The translations under genes were made by a program, and so were the position numbers. The notes under the pieces are model-generated. The model was not told the origin of the DNA. It did no database searches and worked only from the letters and a program-made list of their open reading frames with translations. Positions 44,322-54,193 of a DNA stretch of 64,000 bases are shown here, piece after piece (position 1 is the stretch's first letter; each line of letters opens with the position of its first letter). The stretch lies in assembly GCA_965267505.1 (NCBI GenBank), contig OZ254081.1, positions 2,914,001 through 2,978,000 on the forward strand, read 5' to 3'. Source of the stretch: JANQHS01 sp965267505 (lineage in GTDB: Bacteria; Bacteroidota; Bacteroidia; Cytophagales; CCMP332).

Positions 44322-46679
44322 TCAGTTTTCGATCTCTGCGATGAAATCTTCAATACTTACCGGTGACTCTTTTGATTGGGAGTTGAAATTGATGTTTACG
44401 CGAATTGCCTTCAAGCCTGAAATCCCCTGAAGATCTTCGATTACCAACAATTCCGGCTTTGTTTTTAAGAAGTACCCTTTGTCTTGAAGAAATCCAATGT
44501 ATCGCAGGTATTCCGATTCGTCTTCGTCATTAGAATAGACTATAACCATCTTACCAACATCGGTAATCCTCTTACTTGTTCCAGCTTCATGGGCTTTGTC
44601 AATTCTCTTCTTAATAATTTCATACCGAGCATTATAAGCACCATCCACATCAAATTGTTTTTCATCCAATCGAAAATGAATGGTTAACGGCGCGCGATGC
44701 GCAAGGATTAAAGAAGCAATGTTCAATTTTGTTTTCAGAGACTTACGCATTTCATTGAACTCCCTTTCCATTTCGACCATCACCATCAGTTGCCAAAGAC
44801 GTAAATTTTTAAACATCAGACGACTAAATCCTCTTTCAGGGGAAATTGATTCGCCGATATACATATTGAATTCTACACCATCTGTTTTGAACCTCTCAAA
44901 ATAATGGGGGAACATCGACTGAGCCTCTTCCTGTTTGGCATCCAGAAAATTGGCTAAAACTCCATTTAAATGTTGTACCGACTCATCAAAGTCTTTTCTT
45001 TTTTTATAAAGCGTATTCATACCCTTATCCAACGATTTGTTATAGCTAGAAACCAATTGTTTAAGGGTAGGGCTTGATTTTTCTAACTCAGGAAGCATTG
45101 GTTCAAACTCTTTTTGCAAAAAACGTTGTATGTCATGCTCGCTTGCAGCATTCATATTGGTATCCAATAGATTGACATGTTGGTCTATGACAAAAAGTAA
45201 TTCCTCGTAAATGAGAAGGCCGGCTGAATTATTAGCCTCAACTAGTATTTTTCTGGCAGATTTCAGTTGAGTGATCAAATCTTTCTTTACAGATTCATTT
45301 CTCAATGTTGAACTTCCGCTTATGTCCAATTGTCCATACAAAGGATAAACATCCTTAAAAATTAAATCTGTGAATTCGTGACCCAGTCCATTATCTAAAG
45401 ACTGAATGTGCTTGTTTGCTTCTTCTTCAAAACGCCATTTTACGGAAGGGTGGATTGTAGTACATTCTTCTTGGATAATTGCCTCGACACGGTTCTTGTG
45501 CTCAGAATTGAATCTGTTGCCCGCGACAGCCAAGATTGGAACAATTTGTTCCAACATTCGGGCAGTTGAAGAATTTAATTCATTCTTTTTGGCACTACCT
45601 AATTCAAGAAATCCAAACTTAACATCTTCGTATGTGATGGGCTGAACATAATAACTGCCTAATCCTGCACTATGGAGATTTCTGCCCAGGTTGTCTTTAG
45701 AAGATTTTGAATATTCTACTACGTCAGGAATTGCAACGGGCCTATTATTTTCAACGATCTCACTATAAATGTGCGAGGTTAGAATATCTGTTGGAACCAT
45801 TGCTTCCGAGTTTCCTAACATGAAGCTGGAGATGTCATTTCCTCCGACACCTCTGACCAGTTTGTTGCCTTCATATTTGGTAAAGGCTAGGCTGAGATTA
45901 TCAATATTTAAAAGTTCACCCATATTTTCTTGAAGGACATTAACTCCATTTGGGTCTACATTTAACAGATCATTGGATAGTTTATTTATGTTCCAATCAA
46001 GGGTGAGATCCATAAGATTCATGATCATGAACCCAGAGAATACCCAACTGTTTTCTGGGAATTTTTGTTTCCAAAGGTCGATGTCATAATAATTATCAGC
46101 TAGTTCATTGAAATCTTCTTTAGTGATATCAAGGGATTTCTTAGTAGGCAAAACGCTCATGAAGTCGGCATTCATGGCTATTCTGAAATGTCCTATTCTG
46201 CCCGAATCCGGATTGCGAAGCTGCATGAAAAATGGACTCGCTCCTTTCATGTCCATTCCAAAGTGCATCCCTAGTATGGCGGTACATGCTGAAATATATA
46301 GCCTGTCAGGATCAATAAATTTCTTCTCAATTCCAAAGTCACCTTCTCCATTGTTCAAATAATTGCCCAATCTTTTTGAAGTATAGAAAGGCGAAAAATC
46401 AAAGGGGTACGAGGCACTTTTAATTTCATTTTTGGTCAGGGCGGCCGGGAATATTATCGCCATCAGATCATCTATTATCTCCCGGTGAAGCTCTATATCT
46501 TTCTTCTCGATTCCATTTCTAAGGGCAGGCTCTTTTGCAGCTCTGTCCAGAATGGTTTTTAAGTATATAGCCTCGGCCCCAGAACTATTCTTTCTGCGCT
46601 CTTCCAATGAATCCAGGAGTTTGGAAAAACTCAAATTCATTTTGGCGGGTAATTTTAATTCGTGCAATTCTGATATCAT
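44322..46679 (-). CDS. Large GAF-domain protein of unknown function
   Basis: A 785-residue cytoplasmic protein without signal or membrane segments. Residues about 300-400 have a GAF pattern (NNRPVAIPDVVEYSKSS, AGLGSYYVQPI, VKFGFLELGSAKKNELNSS, then a helix with LEQIVPILAVAGNRF). The regions before and after are mostly helical, with long Glu/Lys/Leu-rich segments, and the C-terminus has a separate alpha/beta-like stretch (MVIVYSNDEDESEYLRYIGFL). No output domain (kinase, GGDEF, HTH) is visible. Similar long GAF proteins are known in Cytophagales but unassigned. Stands alone. Confidence 0.78.
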   Translation of the reverse strand: MISELHELKLPAKMNLSFSKLLDSLEERRKNSSGAEAIYLKTILDRAAKEPALRNGIEKKDIELHREIIDDLMAIIFPAALTKNEIKSASYPFDFSPFYTSKRLGNYLNNGEGDFGIEKKFIDPDRLYISACTAILGMHFGMDMKGASPFFMQLRNPDSGRIGHFRIAMNADFMSVLPTKKSLDITKEDFNELADNYYDIDLWKQKFPENSWVFSGFMIMNLMDLTLDWNINKLSNDLLNVDPNGVNVLQENMGELLNIDNLSLAFTKYEGNKLVRGVGGNDISSFMLGNSEAMVPTDILTSHIYSEIVENNRPVAIPDVVEYSKSSKDNLGRNLHSAGLGSYYVQPITYEDVKFGFLELGSAKKNELNSSTARMLEQIVPILAVAGNRFNSEHKNRVEAIIQEECTTIHPSVKWRFEEEANKHIQSLDNGLGHEFTDLIFKDVYPLYGQLDISGSSTLRNESVKKDLITQLKSARKILVEANNSAGLLIYEELLFVIDQHVNLLDTNMNAASEHDIQRFLQKEFEPMLPELEKSSPTLKQLVSSYNKSLDKGMNTLYKKRKDFDESVQHLNGVLANFLDAKQEEAQSMFPHYFERFKTDGVEFNMYIGESISPERGFSRLMFKNLRLWQLMVMVEMEREFNEMRKSLKTKLNIASLILAHRAPLTIHFRLDEKQFDVDGAYNARYEIIKKRIDKAHEAGTSKRITDVGKMVIVYSNDEDESEYLRYIGFLQDKGYFLKTKPELLVIEDLQGISGLKAIRVNINFNSQSKESPVSIEDFIAEIEN

Positions 46680-47022
46680 TTCCGTGGGTGGATTATGATT
46701 GGGATTTAAACGTTTAGAGAAGCTAATCTCTATGTTTTAAAACCTATAACGTAAAATAATCTAGATTCATTCAGTTCCCAATTTTATAATCGACGAAATT
46801 GCAATCTTCTAACTGGTTAAGGACAGACCAGAGTAGCCATTCGTACTATAGCAGCATAACCTGTCGGATATCCTTTGCCAATAGGCTTGAAGAATTGAGC
46901 AAGTAGTTCAGAATGCCTAGGAACTATCAATTAGATGATTCCCCGGAGTTTAGAAATCCCTACAAATGGGGCCTCATTGTTTTAAGGGCCCAAGCACCTC
47001 GCTCGAATGCCTAAAGATTTAA
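46680..47022. other. 343-base intergenic stretch
   Basis: Between the 5' end of the GAF gene and the 3' end of a T9SS gene. One 33-codon plus-strand frame (46913-47014) is present but not supported. No terminator or repeat seen. Confidence 0.6.
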
Positions 47023-48060
47023 TTATTGAACAATGATCATTCTTTCAAATTCCAACTCGGAAGATTGAAATTTGATAAAGTAGAATCCTGTTGGAAAATC
47101 TCCCAACCAAATTTTATTCTCACCGATTTTTAGATTTTGAAGTAATAGACTACGTCCCTGTAAATCAAAAACTTCAGCCTTAATTGGCCATGTGGTTTTG
47201 ACACTTAGCCAGTCTTTAACTGGATTTGGGAATACTTCAACCTCATTAAGAGGTAATCCTGAATATATCGAAACGGTTCTTCCGCAAACGGAATCCACAT
47301 ATCCCTTGAAATAAGAAAATTGAAGGCTCCTGGCCCCATTGGCTGCATAAATACAATCCTGATGACCGCTATTAAAACAAGGCGGGTGGAACCCGGTACC
47401 AAAATGTTGCCAAGCCCCACTTGTATCCGGGCTGAGCAATAAGTCTTTCGAAAAACTAAACATGGAAGCGGGAAAGGCATCACCTTCAATTCCATATAGA
47501 TAGTAATTGCTATCGCATTCCAATAAGCCCTGGTAATGGGCTGGCGTATTCCCAAACCAAAATTGCCAGTTATCTCCCTTGTCGACGGAATAAAAGATCC
47601 CTGCTTGATAATAGGAAACGAAGAGGAGTAAAGTGTCTTCTGAAATTTTTTGCATCTGGCTGATGGATTGAAAATCAGCAATTATTCCCAGGTTTTGAAT
47701 TGTGCGGGTTGCAGCGTAAAAGCTTGTATCTTCAACCCAGGTCTGTCCTTGATCCTCAGATCGGAATAGGGTAGTGGTGTTGGCAATGTATCGACTTCCG
47801 ATTACTGCATACCATCGATTGGAATTAATGGCATTGAAATCTCTTAAAAAATAATCAGGGTCGGAAGGATTGAATTGATGGACTAATTGAACCCCATTTG
47901 GAGTCTTAAGGTATATGGTATTGTTTCCCGCAATTATTGTAGAATCAACGGATAACTCATATTCCGTAGAATCGCTGACTCCATATTCCCGATAATATTC
48001 CTGAGCAGTTAATTGAGTTAAGGAAAGGAAAATCAGAAATGTCAAAAGGAACCAATTCAT
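47023..48060 (-). CDS. T9SS cargo protein with BNR-like repeats
   Basis: A 345-residue secreted protein: signal peptide ending QLTAQ, then repeats with the Asp-box type pattern SEDQGQTWVED and SVDKGDNWQFW, i.e. sialidase/BNR-like propeller blades. The type A T9SS sorting domain is the last ~75 residues (VEVFPNPVKDWLSV, FDLQGRSLL, GFYFIKF). Such domains direct crossing of the outer membrane and attachment or release. Only a few blades are visible, so it may be a partial propeller. Ligand unknown. First in a run of minus-strand cargo genes. Confidence 0.85.
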   Translation of the reverse strand: MNWFLLTFLIFLSLTQLTAQEYYREYGVSDSTEYELSVDSTIIAGNNTIYLKTPNGVQLVHQFNPSDPDYFLRDFNAINSNRWYAVIGSRYIANTTTLFRSEDQGQTWVEDTSFYAATRTIQNLGIIADFQSISQMQKISEDTLLLFVSYYQAGIFYSVDKGDNWQFWFGNTPAHYQGLLECDSNYYLYGIEGDAFPASMFSFSKDLLLSPDTSGAWQHFGTGFHPPCFNSGHQDCIYAANGARSLQFSYFKGYVDSVCGRTVSIYSGLPLNEVEVFPNPVKDWLSVKTTWPIKAEVFDLQGRSLLLQNLKIGENKIWLGDFPTGFYFIKFQSSELEFERMIIVQ

Positions 48061-48142
48061 TCTATCAAATTAGAATAAAATAGGACATGTATCCATTTAC
48101 TGAATTGGCATCGTCTAGCTTTCTATCTCAACCAGGCTATGG

Positions 48143-49723
48143 TTATTGATTAACTAAGCGAAATACTCCCGAATCACCTTTCTTATCGACCCATTTCAGA
48201 AACAATATGCCTTTTGGAAGATTGGTTTTTATAGAAATATCACGAAAGCTCAGGTTTTCATATTTCAGGAGCTTCTTCCCATTTAAGTTTTGAATTTCAA
48301 TAGTAAAGGAAGACTCCTCAGCGGACTTCAATATCAAAACACCTTCCTTTATAGGATTTTGAACAAGCTTGATCTTATTCGAAGTACTGTGAAATTGATT
48401 AGCGAATCCATTACTTGAAGGGATAATAAACCTTGTGATCTGGCCATCACCATCCAGATCTTCTCCCGGATCTAAAACCCCGTTGAAGTTTTGATCTTCC
48501 CCATTGTAAACCCTCTGAGCAAAATCGGAGTTGGCAATTAATGTTACTCTTTCTGAGGGAAGGTCTTCATTTTTTATTGGATTGCTCCCTGAAGTTTTAT
48601 CCATGGAGGCATAGACCATAGCGAAGGCAGCTCGAATTGTATCTCCTGGGTTGAATTGATTGAAGGGTCCGACAGAAATCAAATTGGATCTATTCCCGGC
48701 TTGTCGGATTTCCTCCCAATAACTTAATGAAGGCGGAACACCTCCATTAAATGCAATACAGGCAGGGCTATTTCTATCGGACCAACAGGGAAGATCATTT
48801 AGGCCTGAGGTCATTTTTGAGTATCGCTCAATCTCGGTATCAGGGAATTCATAAGGAGTAGAATTTGGATTGCGGAAAACCCAGGAATTAAAATGGGCCC
48901 TAAAACTGCTTACGAGATCGGGATGATGAAACCCGTTTTTATCTTCTGCACCTAAAAATTTCTGACCTTGGTAAGAGTCACTTGATCCTACATCACCCTC
49001 GGCATCAAAATCATAACTCATGTAATGAGATTCCAGGTATCCGTTTCCTCCCTGACTGAAAAATACACTTCCCCCAGGGGGAGTGGAATCTACATTTCTT
49101 ACTACTCCGTTTACCAAGAGGCCCAGATATAAACTATCGAGAAAATTACTTTCCGTATTAACTATTTCATAATTCAGGATAACCAGGAAATCAGCTTCAG
49201 AGATATTCCAATTATAGGTTTCATACGTGACTGCTACTCCAAGAGGATTTTGATGCCCCTGTATCTGGATTGTTGTTCCGGGAACAGTTATATTATTATC
49301 GGTAAAACTGCTGATAAAATCCTGAGTCGAAATTGCATCAGGGGAATAGTTTGGGCTTGAAAGAGAATTAGATTTTTCGATTATTAGGTGACCAACATCA
49401 GAGGTCATCTCGAATCCCTCTGCCCCGGTGGAATAACCAGTAGGAGCATCAAGGTAGGATGTAGAAACAGATCTTGTGCTTCCATTTATCAAGGCCCCTA
49501 TCCACATACCTCCTTGGAAACAGTGTTCTATTCCAGAGTTAACGGGATACTCGGCTGAAGGAGAATTAAGCGTAACGAAGTTTCCACTGAATGCATTTCC
49601 GATCATTCCAAGGTTATTGATGGTCATCCCAACATTGGATGCACTTGTAACTCTTTCCTCAAAGGACTGTCCCTTTGACCCAAAGGTTATTAATCCTAAG
49701 CAGATACCTAATAACATTTTCAT
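48143..49723 (-). CDS. T9SS cargo protein of unknown fold
   Basis: I start at ATG 49723, which gives MKMLLGICLGLITFGSKGQ as signal peptide; the frame extends 12 codons upstream without benefit. The 526-residue product has a long beta-rich N-terminal part (GSTRSVSTSYLDAPTGY, YETYNWNISEADFLVILNYEI). A calcium-binding type loop, DQNFNGVLDPGEDLDGDG, lies near residue 445, and a C-terminal T9SS sorting domain (VQNPIKEGVLIL, IQNLNGKKLL, GILFLKW) ends it. No enzyme signature. Probably a secreted surface protein. Confidence 0.83.
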   Translation of the reverse strand: MKMLLGICLGLITFGSKGQSFEERVTSASNVGMTINNLGMIGNAFSGNFVTLNSPSAEYPVNSGIEHCFQGGMWIGALINGSTRSVSTSYLDAPTGYSTGAEGFEMTSDVGHLIIEKSNSLSSPNYSPDAISTQDFISSFTDNNITVPGTTIQIQGHQNPLGVAVTYETYNWNISEADFLVILNYEIVNTESNFLDSLYLGLLVNGVVRNVDSTPPGGSVFFSQGGNGYLESHYMSYDFDAEGDVGSSDSYQGQKFLGAEDKNGFHHPDLVSSFRAHFNSWVFRNPNSTPYEFPDTEIERYSKMTSGLNDLPCWSDRNSPACIAFNGGVPPSLSYWEEIRQAGNRSNLISVGPFNQFNPGDTIRAAFAMVYASMDKTSGSNPIKNEDLPSERVTLIANSDFAQRVYNGEDQNFNGVLDPGEDLDGDGQITRFIIPSSNGFANQFHSTSNKIKLVQNPIKEGVLILKSAEESSFTIEIQNLNGKKLLKYENLSFRDISIKTNLPKGILFLKWVDKKGDSGVFRLVNQ

Positions 49724-49825
49724 TGCTTCAAAAATAAAGATTGTGATGGTGGGAGTCACACATTCTATAGGAGCTCACTCCACTCTAGAAGTTTGCAAAC
49801 AAGAATAATTTTAGCAAGGATAGGA

Positions 49826-49885
49826 TGCCCAATACAAAATCAGGGAAAGATTGCGCTAAGCTTCTTATTGGTTACTTCTGAGCTG
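49826..49885 (-). pseudogene. mnmE: Remnant of the mnmE 3' end
   Basis: On the minus strand this non-coding gap reads EVTN-KKLSAIFP-stop-FCIGH. This parallels the C-terminus of the intact MnmE encoded at 58438 (EVTNEEVLGAIFSRFCIGK). At DNA level CCCAATACAAAATC (49828-49841) is identical to 58444-58457, AAAGATTGC is shared next, and ATTGGTxACxTC follows with a 3-base deletion. The stop in frame and lost Lys show it is dead. Upstream of about 49885 the resemblance fades. Confidence 0.72.
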
Positions 49886-49912
49886 TTTGCTTCTAAAAAA
49901 TTCCAATGCAAG

Positions 49913-49938
49913 TGACTTTCTAGAATTTTCCGCAAAGT
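49913..49938 (-). repeat. 26-base 3'-UTR repeat, copy 1
   Basis: Aligns ungapped with 51498-51523 at 22 of 26 bases, and in both places begins within 3 bases after the stop codon of a minus-strand T9SS gene. CCGCAAAGT (plus strand) is the longest shared block at one end. Confidence 0.55.
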
Positions 49939-51207
49939 CTATCCCTTGCTGTGAATCACCTTCTTAATTATGTTGCCTTCATTGGTTTTTAATACAACAT
50001 AGATTACTCCGGGTGTCAACCCTTCAAGAGAGACATCAAAGCTCTTTGTTTCTGTATTTAACCACTCATTATTTAAAAGTTTGAAAAACTTTCCGTCCCT
50101 TGTCCACACCTCTAGGTTTGCAAATCCGCTTCGTATCAGCTTTACATCGATAGTCAAGTCCTTATCTGCAGGGTTAGGAGAGATCTTTAAACCATGATTT
50201 TTGAAGCTCAATGAGGGTTTTTGATCCAGTTTAGAAACGTAAGCAGGTCCATATCGATGGATTGTACGACTTGTTAAAAAGGCTACAGAATCTGAGATCT
50301 TAAAAAAACGGTTATATGCGAAAGAAAATGTCTGAAGTGACCATGAAATTCCGCCATCAGTGGTTTCGTAGATCTCACCATTTCCTCCAGTCCAGCCATG
50401 AAGTGAATCAATGAAACCAACCATTTGAATGTACTGGAATCCTGTATCAACAGGTATATCATGCCAACTATTTCCATAATCTGATGATTTTAGTATCCTA
50501 ACAGGAGGGGAGGTGGGCCCAAATTCTAAAGAAACGTACATATTTTTTCCATCAGGAGACTGTATCTTCCAGGCATTTTCCATGGGATAGTTGGTGTAAT
50601 GTTTTGGTACCCAACTCATACCGCCATCTTCGGTATATAGAATCAATGCCCCTAATGTATCAGGATTGGCTGCTCCGATCACAAAACCAGTATCTGCGTT
50701 AATGAAATGAACATCAATCAGCTTATGAGCCCAAGCCGACATATTCGTATGCGTCCAGGTATTTCCTGCATCGGTACTTTTGATCAAGTAAGCAGGACCA
50801 GTCCATACTCCGACTCCAAATATTGTATTTGAATCAGGAATGGAAAGTCCACAAACGCCTGGAATCTTTTGCTGGAGATTAGTAGAAATGTCTACCCAAT
50901 TTGCGCCGCCATCGGTAGTTTTGAAGAACCCCGAATCAAGACTACCACAGAACCCCTTGTCTTGATCTATAAATTCTATGCTTCGCAAATACAAGTTCAG
51001 GTCGACCTGTAGATTCCAAGTATTGCCTCCATCTGTGGTATTATAGATCTCTCCGTTGCCTCGGCAGGCCCAGCCATATTTATCGCCTACAAAAAATATA
51101 TCATCAAATCTGTTTCCAGTTGGAAAATTCCCCACTTCTGTCCATTGACTTTGTACGTTGAAACCATTTATAGAAAGGAAGAAAATAAGAAGGATGTTCT
51201 TTAACAT
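49939..51207 (-). CDS. T9SS cargo protein with YCF48/BNR-like propeller
   Basis: A 422-residue secreted protein; signal peptide ends NVQSQ. About six propeller blades follow, each with a GNTWxxQ- or GGISW-type Asp-box strand (TTDGGNTWNLQ, TTDGGANWVDI, STDAGNTWTHT, TEDGGMSWVPK, SSDYGNSWHDI, TTDGGISWSLQ). This matches the photosystem II assembly factor YCF48-like/sortilin-like propeller family in Bacteroidota. The T9SS sorting domain closes it (ISPNPADKDLTIDV, GVIYVVLK). Probably binds a protein or sugar at the surface; no catalytic residues evident. Confidence 0.88.
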   Translation of the reverse strand: MLKNILLIFFLSINGFNVQSQWTEVGNFPTGNRFDDIFFVGDKYGWACRGNGEIYNTTDGGNTWNLQVDLNLYLRSIEFIDQDKGFCGSLDSGFFKTTDGGANWVDISTNLQQKIPGVCGLSIPDSNTIFGVGVWTGPAYLIKSTDAGNTWTHTNMSAWAHKLIDVHFINADTGFVIGAANPDTLGALILYTEDGGMSWVPKHYTNYPMENAWKIQSPDGKNMYVSLEFGPTSPPVRILKSSDYGNSWHDIPVDTGFQYIQMVGFIDSLHGWTGGNGEIYETTDGGISWSLQTFSFAYNRFFKISDSVAFLTSRTIHRYGPAYVSKLDQKPSLSFKNHGLKISPNPADKDLTIDVKLIRSGFANLEVWTRDGKFFKLLNNEWLNTETKSFDVSLEGLTPGVIYVVLKTNEGNIIKKVIHSKG

Positions 51208-51526
51208 GAATTAAGGTTTTATCAAAGAACGAAAAAATACCCGAGACAAGAAGATGTCTCATTTTATGCGCTTGAATACCTTTTCTTAATATTGATTAAG
51301 TCTAAAGTTAGAAATTGAGAATGTGGAGTGACTAATCCTATTGAACAGCTATTAAAGGAATTTTTTGCCTTTGTGAATGCTTCTTAGCTGTGGGCATAGC
51401 TAAGCAGGGGTTCACTCTACATCAGGTTTTTGTTTTGGAGTCGATATTGACAATTCAATTCTTGATTCCCATTTCGTGGGACCAAAATTTCGGAAATTGA
51501 GTTTCTGAAATTTCCCGCAAAGTAGT
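51208..51526. other. 319-base intergenic stretch
   Basis: Between two minus-strand T9SS genes. Apart from the short repeat at 51498-51523 nothing is recognisable; no open frame, no terminator. Confidence 0.6.
51498..51523 (-). repeat. 26-base 3'-UTR repeat, copy 2
   Basis: Partner of 49913-49938, located directly downstream of the stop of the NHL-type T9SS gene. Confidence 0.55.
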
Positions 51527-52687
51527 TTACTGGATATTGACTTTTTTGACAAATACTCCCAGTTCCGTCCTTAGCTTAACTGTGTAAATTCCGGGACTAA
51601 CATCAATCGAAAAATGTATGGGTTCTTCATTGTCAAAAGAATTGGTGTATACCTTTTGACTCTTTAATGAAATCACTTCGATTTCAATTGGGCCGAATTG
51701 ATTTGAGTGGTCGATATTGAACTCTCCTCTACCTGGGTTGGGGAAAATGTTAAATTGGAAATCTGATAATGATTTTTGAATAGAAGAAAGTTGGGTGACT
51801 CCTGTAATGAGCCTTACAATTTGCGGGTTTATGGAAGACCCAAAAAGAGGCACGGCACAGTTCACATAAATTGAATCTCCGGTTTTGGATACTGCAATGC
51901 CGTTTGGTGTAGAAAAAGTCGATGTTTGTGCATCGCCGTCATCATTTCCCCTTACGCCGGATCCTGCTATTAACCTTGGAACAGGATTATCCAAATTCAT
52001 TGAAAAAATCTGGTTTCCGCTGTAGCTGGCTATGAAAAGATTTCTGGAATTTTCGTCATAATCGATATGGCCATTATTGTTTGGAGTGTTTCCAATCACG
52101 GTGGCGGTCCCGGATGGAGTGATTTTCACAATGTTTGAATTAGAGAAGTTTGAAACGTATAGGTTGTCATCTTCATCAACTGTTATTCCATTAGGACAGC
52201 TGAACATTCCTCCTGAAGCAAATAGGGTAGAGCTTCCTGTGGGTGTTACTTTTTGAATGGTGTTGTTTCCACAATTGCAAACGAAAAAGTTATCGCTGCT
52301 ATCAAAAGCAATTCCTACCGGAGAAACGATTCCCGTAAACGTTACCAATGTCCTGGTCCCATTGATGATTTTATAAATGGCGTTATTCCTTATATCGGAT
52401 TGATACAATATTCCATTGCTATCGAAATCATTTCCAGACGCTCCGATGAAGCCCGTTGAGTATTGACTTAGGACCAGACTAGTATCCAATTTCATTATAT
52501 GATTTGGAAGCCCATCTGGATCAGCCATGCTTAAAAAATCGCCAAAATCGGCTATGTAAAGGTTGCCGCTATCGTCTAGAGACAAACCACCACTTCCCTT
52601 AAAATTTGTACTTATGGTGCTTACAGATACTTGGGCGTATGTGGCTATGTTTAAAAAAGAAAGGATGAGAAAGGAGGCAATTTTCAT
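51527..52687 (-). CDS. T9SS cargo protein with NHL-repeat propeller
   Basis: I start at ATG 52687 for the signal peptide MKIASFLILSFLNIATYAQ. The 386-residue product holds about five NHL-type blades (GLSLDDSGNLYIADF, GIAFDSSDNFFVCNCGNNTIQKV, GITVDEDDNLYVSNFSNSNIVKI, GIAVSKTGDSIYVNCA), a beta-propeller used for binding. The C-terminal T9SS sorting domain reads IFPNPGRGEFNID, ISLKSQKVY, GIYTVKLR. No catalytic residues obvious. Secreted or surface attached. Confidence 0.88.
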   Translation of the reverse strand: MKIASFLILSFLNIATYAQVSVSTISTNFKGSGGLSLDDSGNLYIADFGDFLSMADPDGLPNHIMKLDTSLVLSQYSTGFIGASGNDFDSNGILYQSDIRNNAIYKIINGTRTLVTFTGIVSPVGIAFDSSDNFFVCNCGNNTIQKVTPTGSSTLFASGGMFSCPNGITVDEDDNLYVSNFSNSNIVKITPSGTATVIGNTPNNNGHIDYDENSRNLFIASYSGNQIFSMNLDNPVPRLIAGSGVRGNDDGDAQTSTFSTPNGIAVSKTGDSIYVNCAVPLFGSSINPQIVRLITGVTQLSSIQKSLSDFQFNIFPNPGRGEFNIDHSNQFGPIEIEVISLKSQKVYTNSFDNEEPIHFSIDVSPGIYTVKLRTELGVFVKKVNIQ

Positions 52688-52812
52688 GTGGTATGTGATG
52701 TTAAAATTGGTCATCACAAAATGAAGCCTATCGCATCAACTTCCTGTTTCTCCTTATAAAGAATTACAAAAATTCAGTTCAAAAATTGGCCAAACCAGAT
52801 ATTAAAAACTCA

Positions 52813-53910
52813 CTACTCCTTTGTTTGTTGAGTTTTAAATTGAGAAGGAGAAACTCCCGTATGCTTCTTGAAGGCTTTGTAAAATGAACCACGGTTGTTG
52901 AACCCACTTGAAAATATCACCTCGGTGATGTTCAGGTCATTTTCGCTCAGTAGTAATTCTTGAGCCTCCCTTATTCTATAAGAATTCAGGAAATCAAAAA
53001 AGCTTGAATCGAATTGCTCATTAATTAATTGGGAAATATGATGCCTGGAAAGATTTAACCTCTCACCCAAATCTGATAGCCTGATTGTATTGTCCAAATA
53101 TGGTTTGTCAGATTCCATAAGTTCAAGAAGTTTTGCTTTTAGAATTTTCGATTGTGTCTCAGTTAGTCCGGTAGTACTGTATTTGTTAAAAGGCAGGATG
53201 GAATTTACAGGTAAGCCGTCAAAAACCTCGGGCTGGACAAATCCAAAATATGATATCACAGCTATGAAAAAGATTATTGCGTAAGTGATGAAATAATCGT
53301 GACCTGTTGAAATAATGCCTAGCCTTGATAAAATGAAGTAAAAGGCCATGGCAAGGACGTAGCAAGAAAAGGAACCCAACACCCATTTAACCCACCTGTT
53401 TTTGTTTAAACTAAGGTTATTGTTATAAAAGCTAAGGTATGAGGCTATTGCATAGAAACTCATGATCAGAATGATAAAAATAAAGTTGTAGTTCACACCA
53501 AGAATGTGGTTTGGGAGCTCAGCGTTCTTAAGTATTTCAAGTTTTCGATCAGAACTTAAGAATAAGTAGGGGGATGAAAATCCAAATGCTATCATAAGGG
53601 GGAGAAGGTGAAGAAAATCAATTGGACCAAAGTTTTTTGCCTTTACGACGCGTTGAGTGTATAGAAAAATAAGTGGAGGATAGGCTAGCCAGCAGAAGGT
53701 TAAGAGATAAAAGCTATGAATGTATCTCGGGGTAAACATTAACCCGGTCCAGTAGAGCACATTGTAGCCAATGTTTATGGAAAACAGAAAGAGATAAATC
53801 CCCAGTATTCTGTTGGCAATTTTATCTCCTTTTTGTTTTAAAAAGAACAGGATTCCCAGTAGGAAAGACTGAAAGGCAAAAAATAAAAATAGAATCTCCC
53901 AGAAGTTCAC
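52813..53910 (-). CDS. AraC-family regulator with N-terminal membrane domain
   Basis: A 365-residue protein. The first ~225 residues are seven or so hydrophobic helices (MNFWEILFLFFAFQSFLLG..., LIFLYTQRVV). The last ~105 residues are an AraC-type double HTH: LGERLNLSRHHISQLINEQF, FFDFLNSYRIREAQELL and ITEVIFSSGFNNRGSFYKAF, KHTGVSPSQFK. This layout is a Bacteroidota-type one-component membrane regulator that senses at the membrane and binds DNA. The target is unknown; the adjacent barrel gene and T9SS genes are candidates. Confidence 0.9.
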   Translation of the reverse strand: MNFWEILFLFFAFQSFLLGILFFLKQKGDKIANRILGIYLFLFSINIGYNVLYWTGLMFTPRYIHSFYLLTFCWLAYPPLIFLYTQRVVKAKNFGPIDFLHLLPLMIAFGFSSPYLFLSSDRKLEILKNAELPNHILGVNYNFIFIILIMSFYAIASYLSFYNNNLSLNKNRWVKWVLGSFSCYVLAMAFYFILSRLGIISTGHDYFITYAIIFFIAVISYFGFVQPEVFDGLPVNSILPFNKYSTTGLTETQSKILKAKLLELMESDKPYLDNTIRLSDLGERLNLSRHHISQLINEQFDSSFFDFLNSYRIREAQELLLSENDLNITEVIFSSGFNNRGSFYKAFKKHTGVSPSQFKTQQTKE

Positions 53911-54193
53911 AGTTATATTTTTGATAAAGCTAATTCATTAGTGAGAGAGTAAATCTCACACAACTTGCCTGGTTGTATCCGCTCTCATTTATCCAGGGAA
54001 ATTGGATTTGTCAACGAAAACTTCTCGAAAGCCTTAAAGTTAAACCCAGCTAAGAACACTGTGGAACAGAATCATTCGGGGTTTGTTCTCTTTATTGTTC
54101 TGCTTTTGAATTATCTGGGTTACAAAAGAAGATTTTTTCTGTATTAAAAGATTAGGGTGCCATGATTGATTGAAGCCTTCAAAATTTTAGCAG

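Noticed and set aside
46913..47014. 33-codon plus-strand frame in the gap after the GAF gene
   Set aside because: No ribosome site, no motif, and ATG frames of this size are common by chance.
53965..54147. 60-codon frame from TTG upstream of the barrel gene
   Set aside because: Non-ATG start, no signal or motif, biased composition near its end only.
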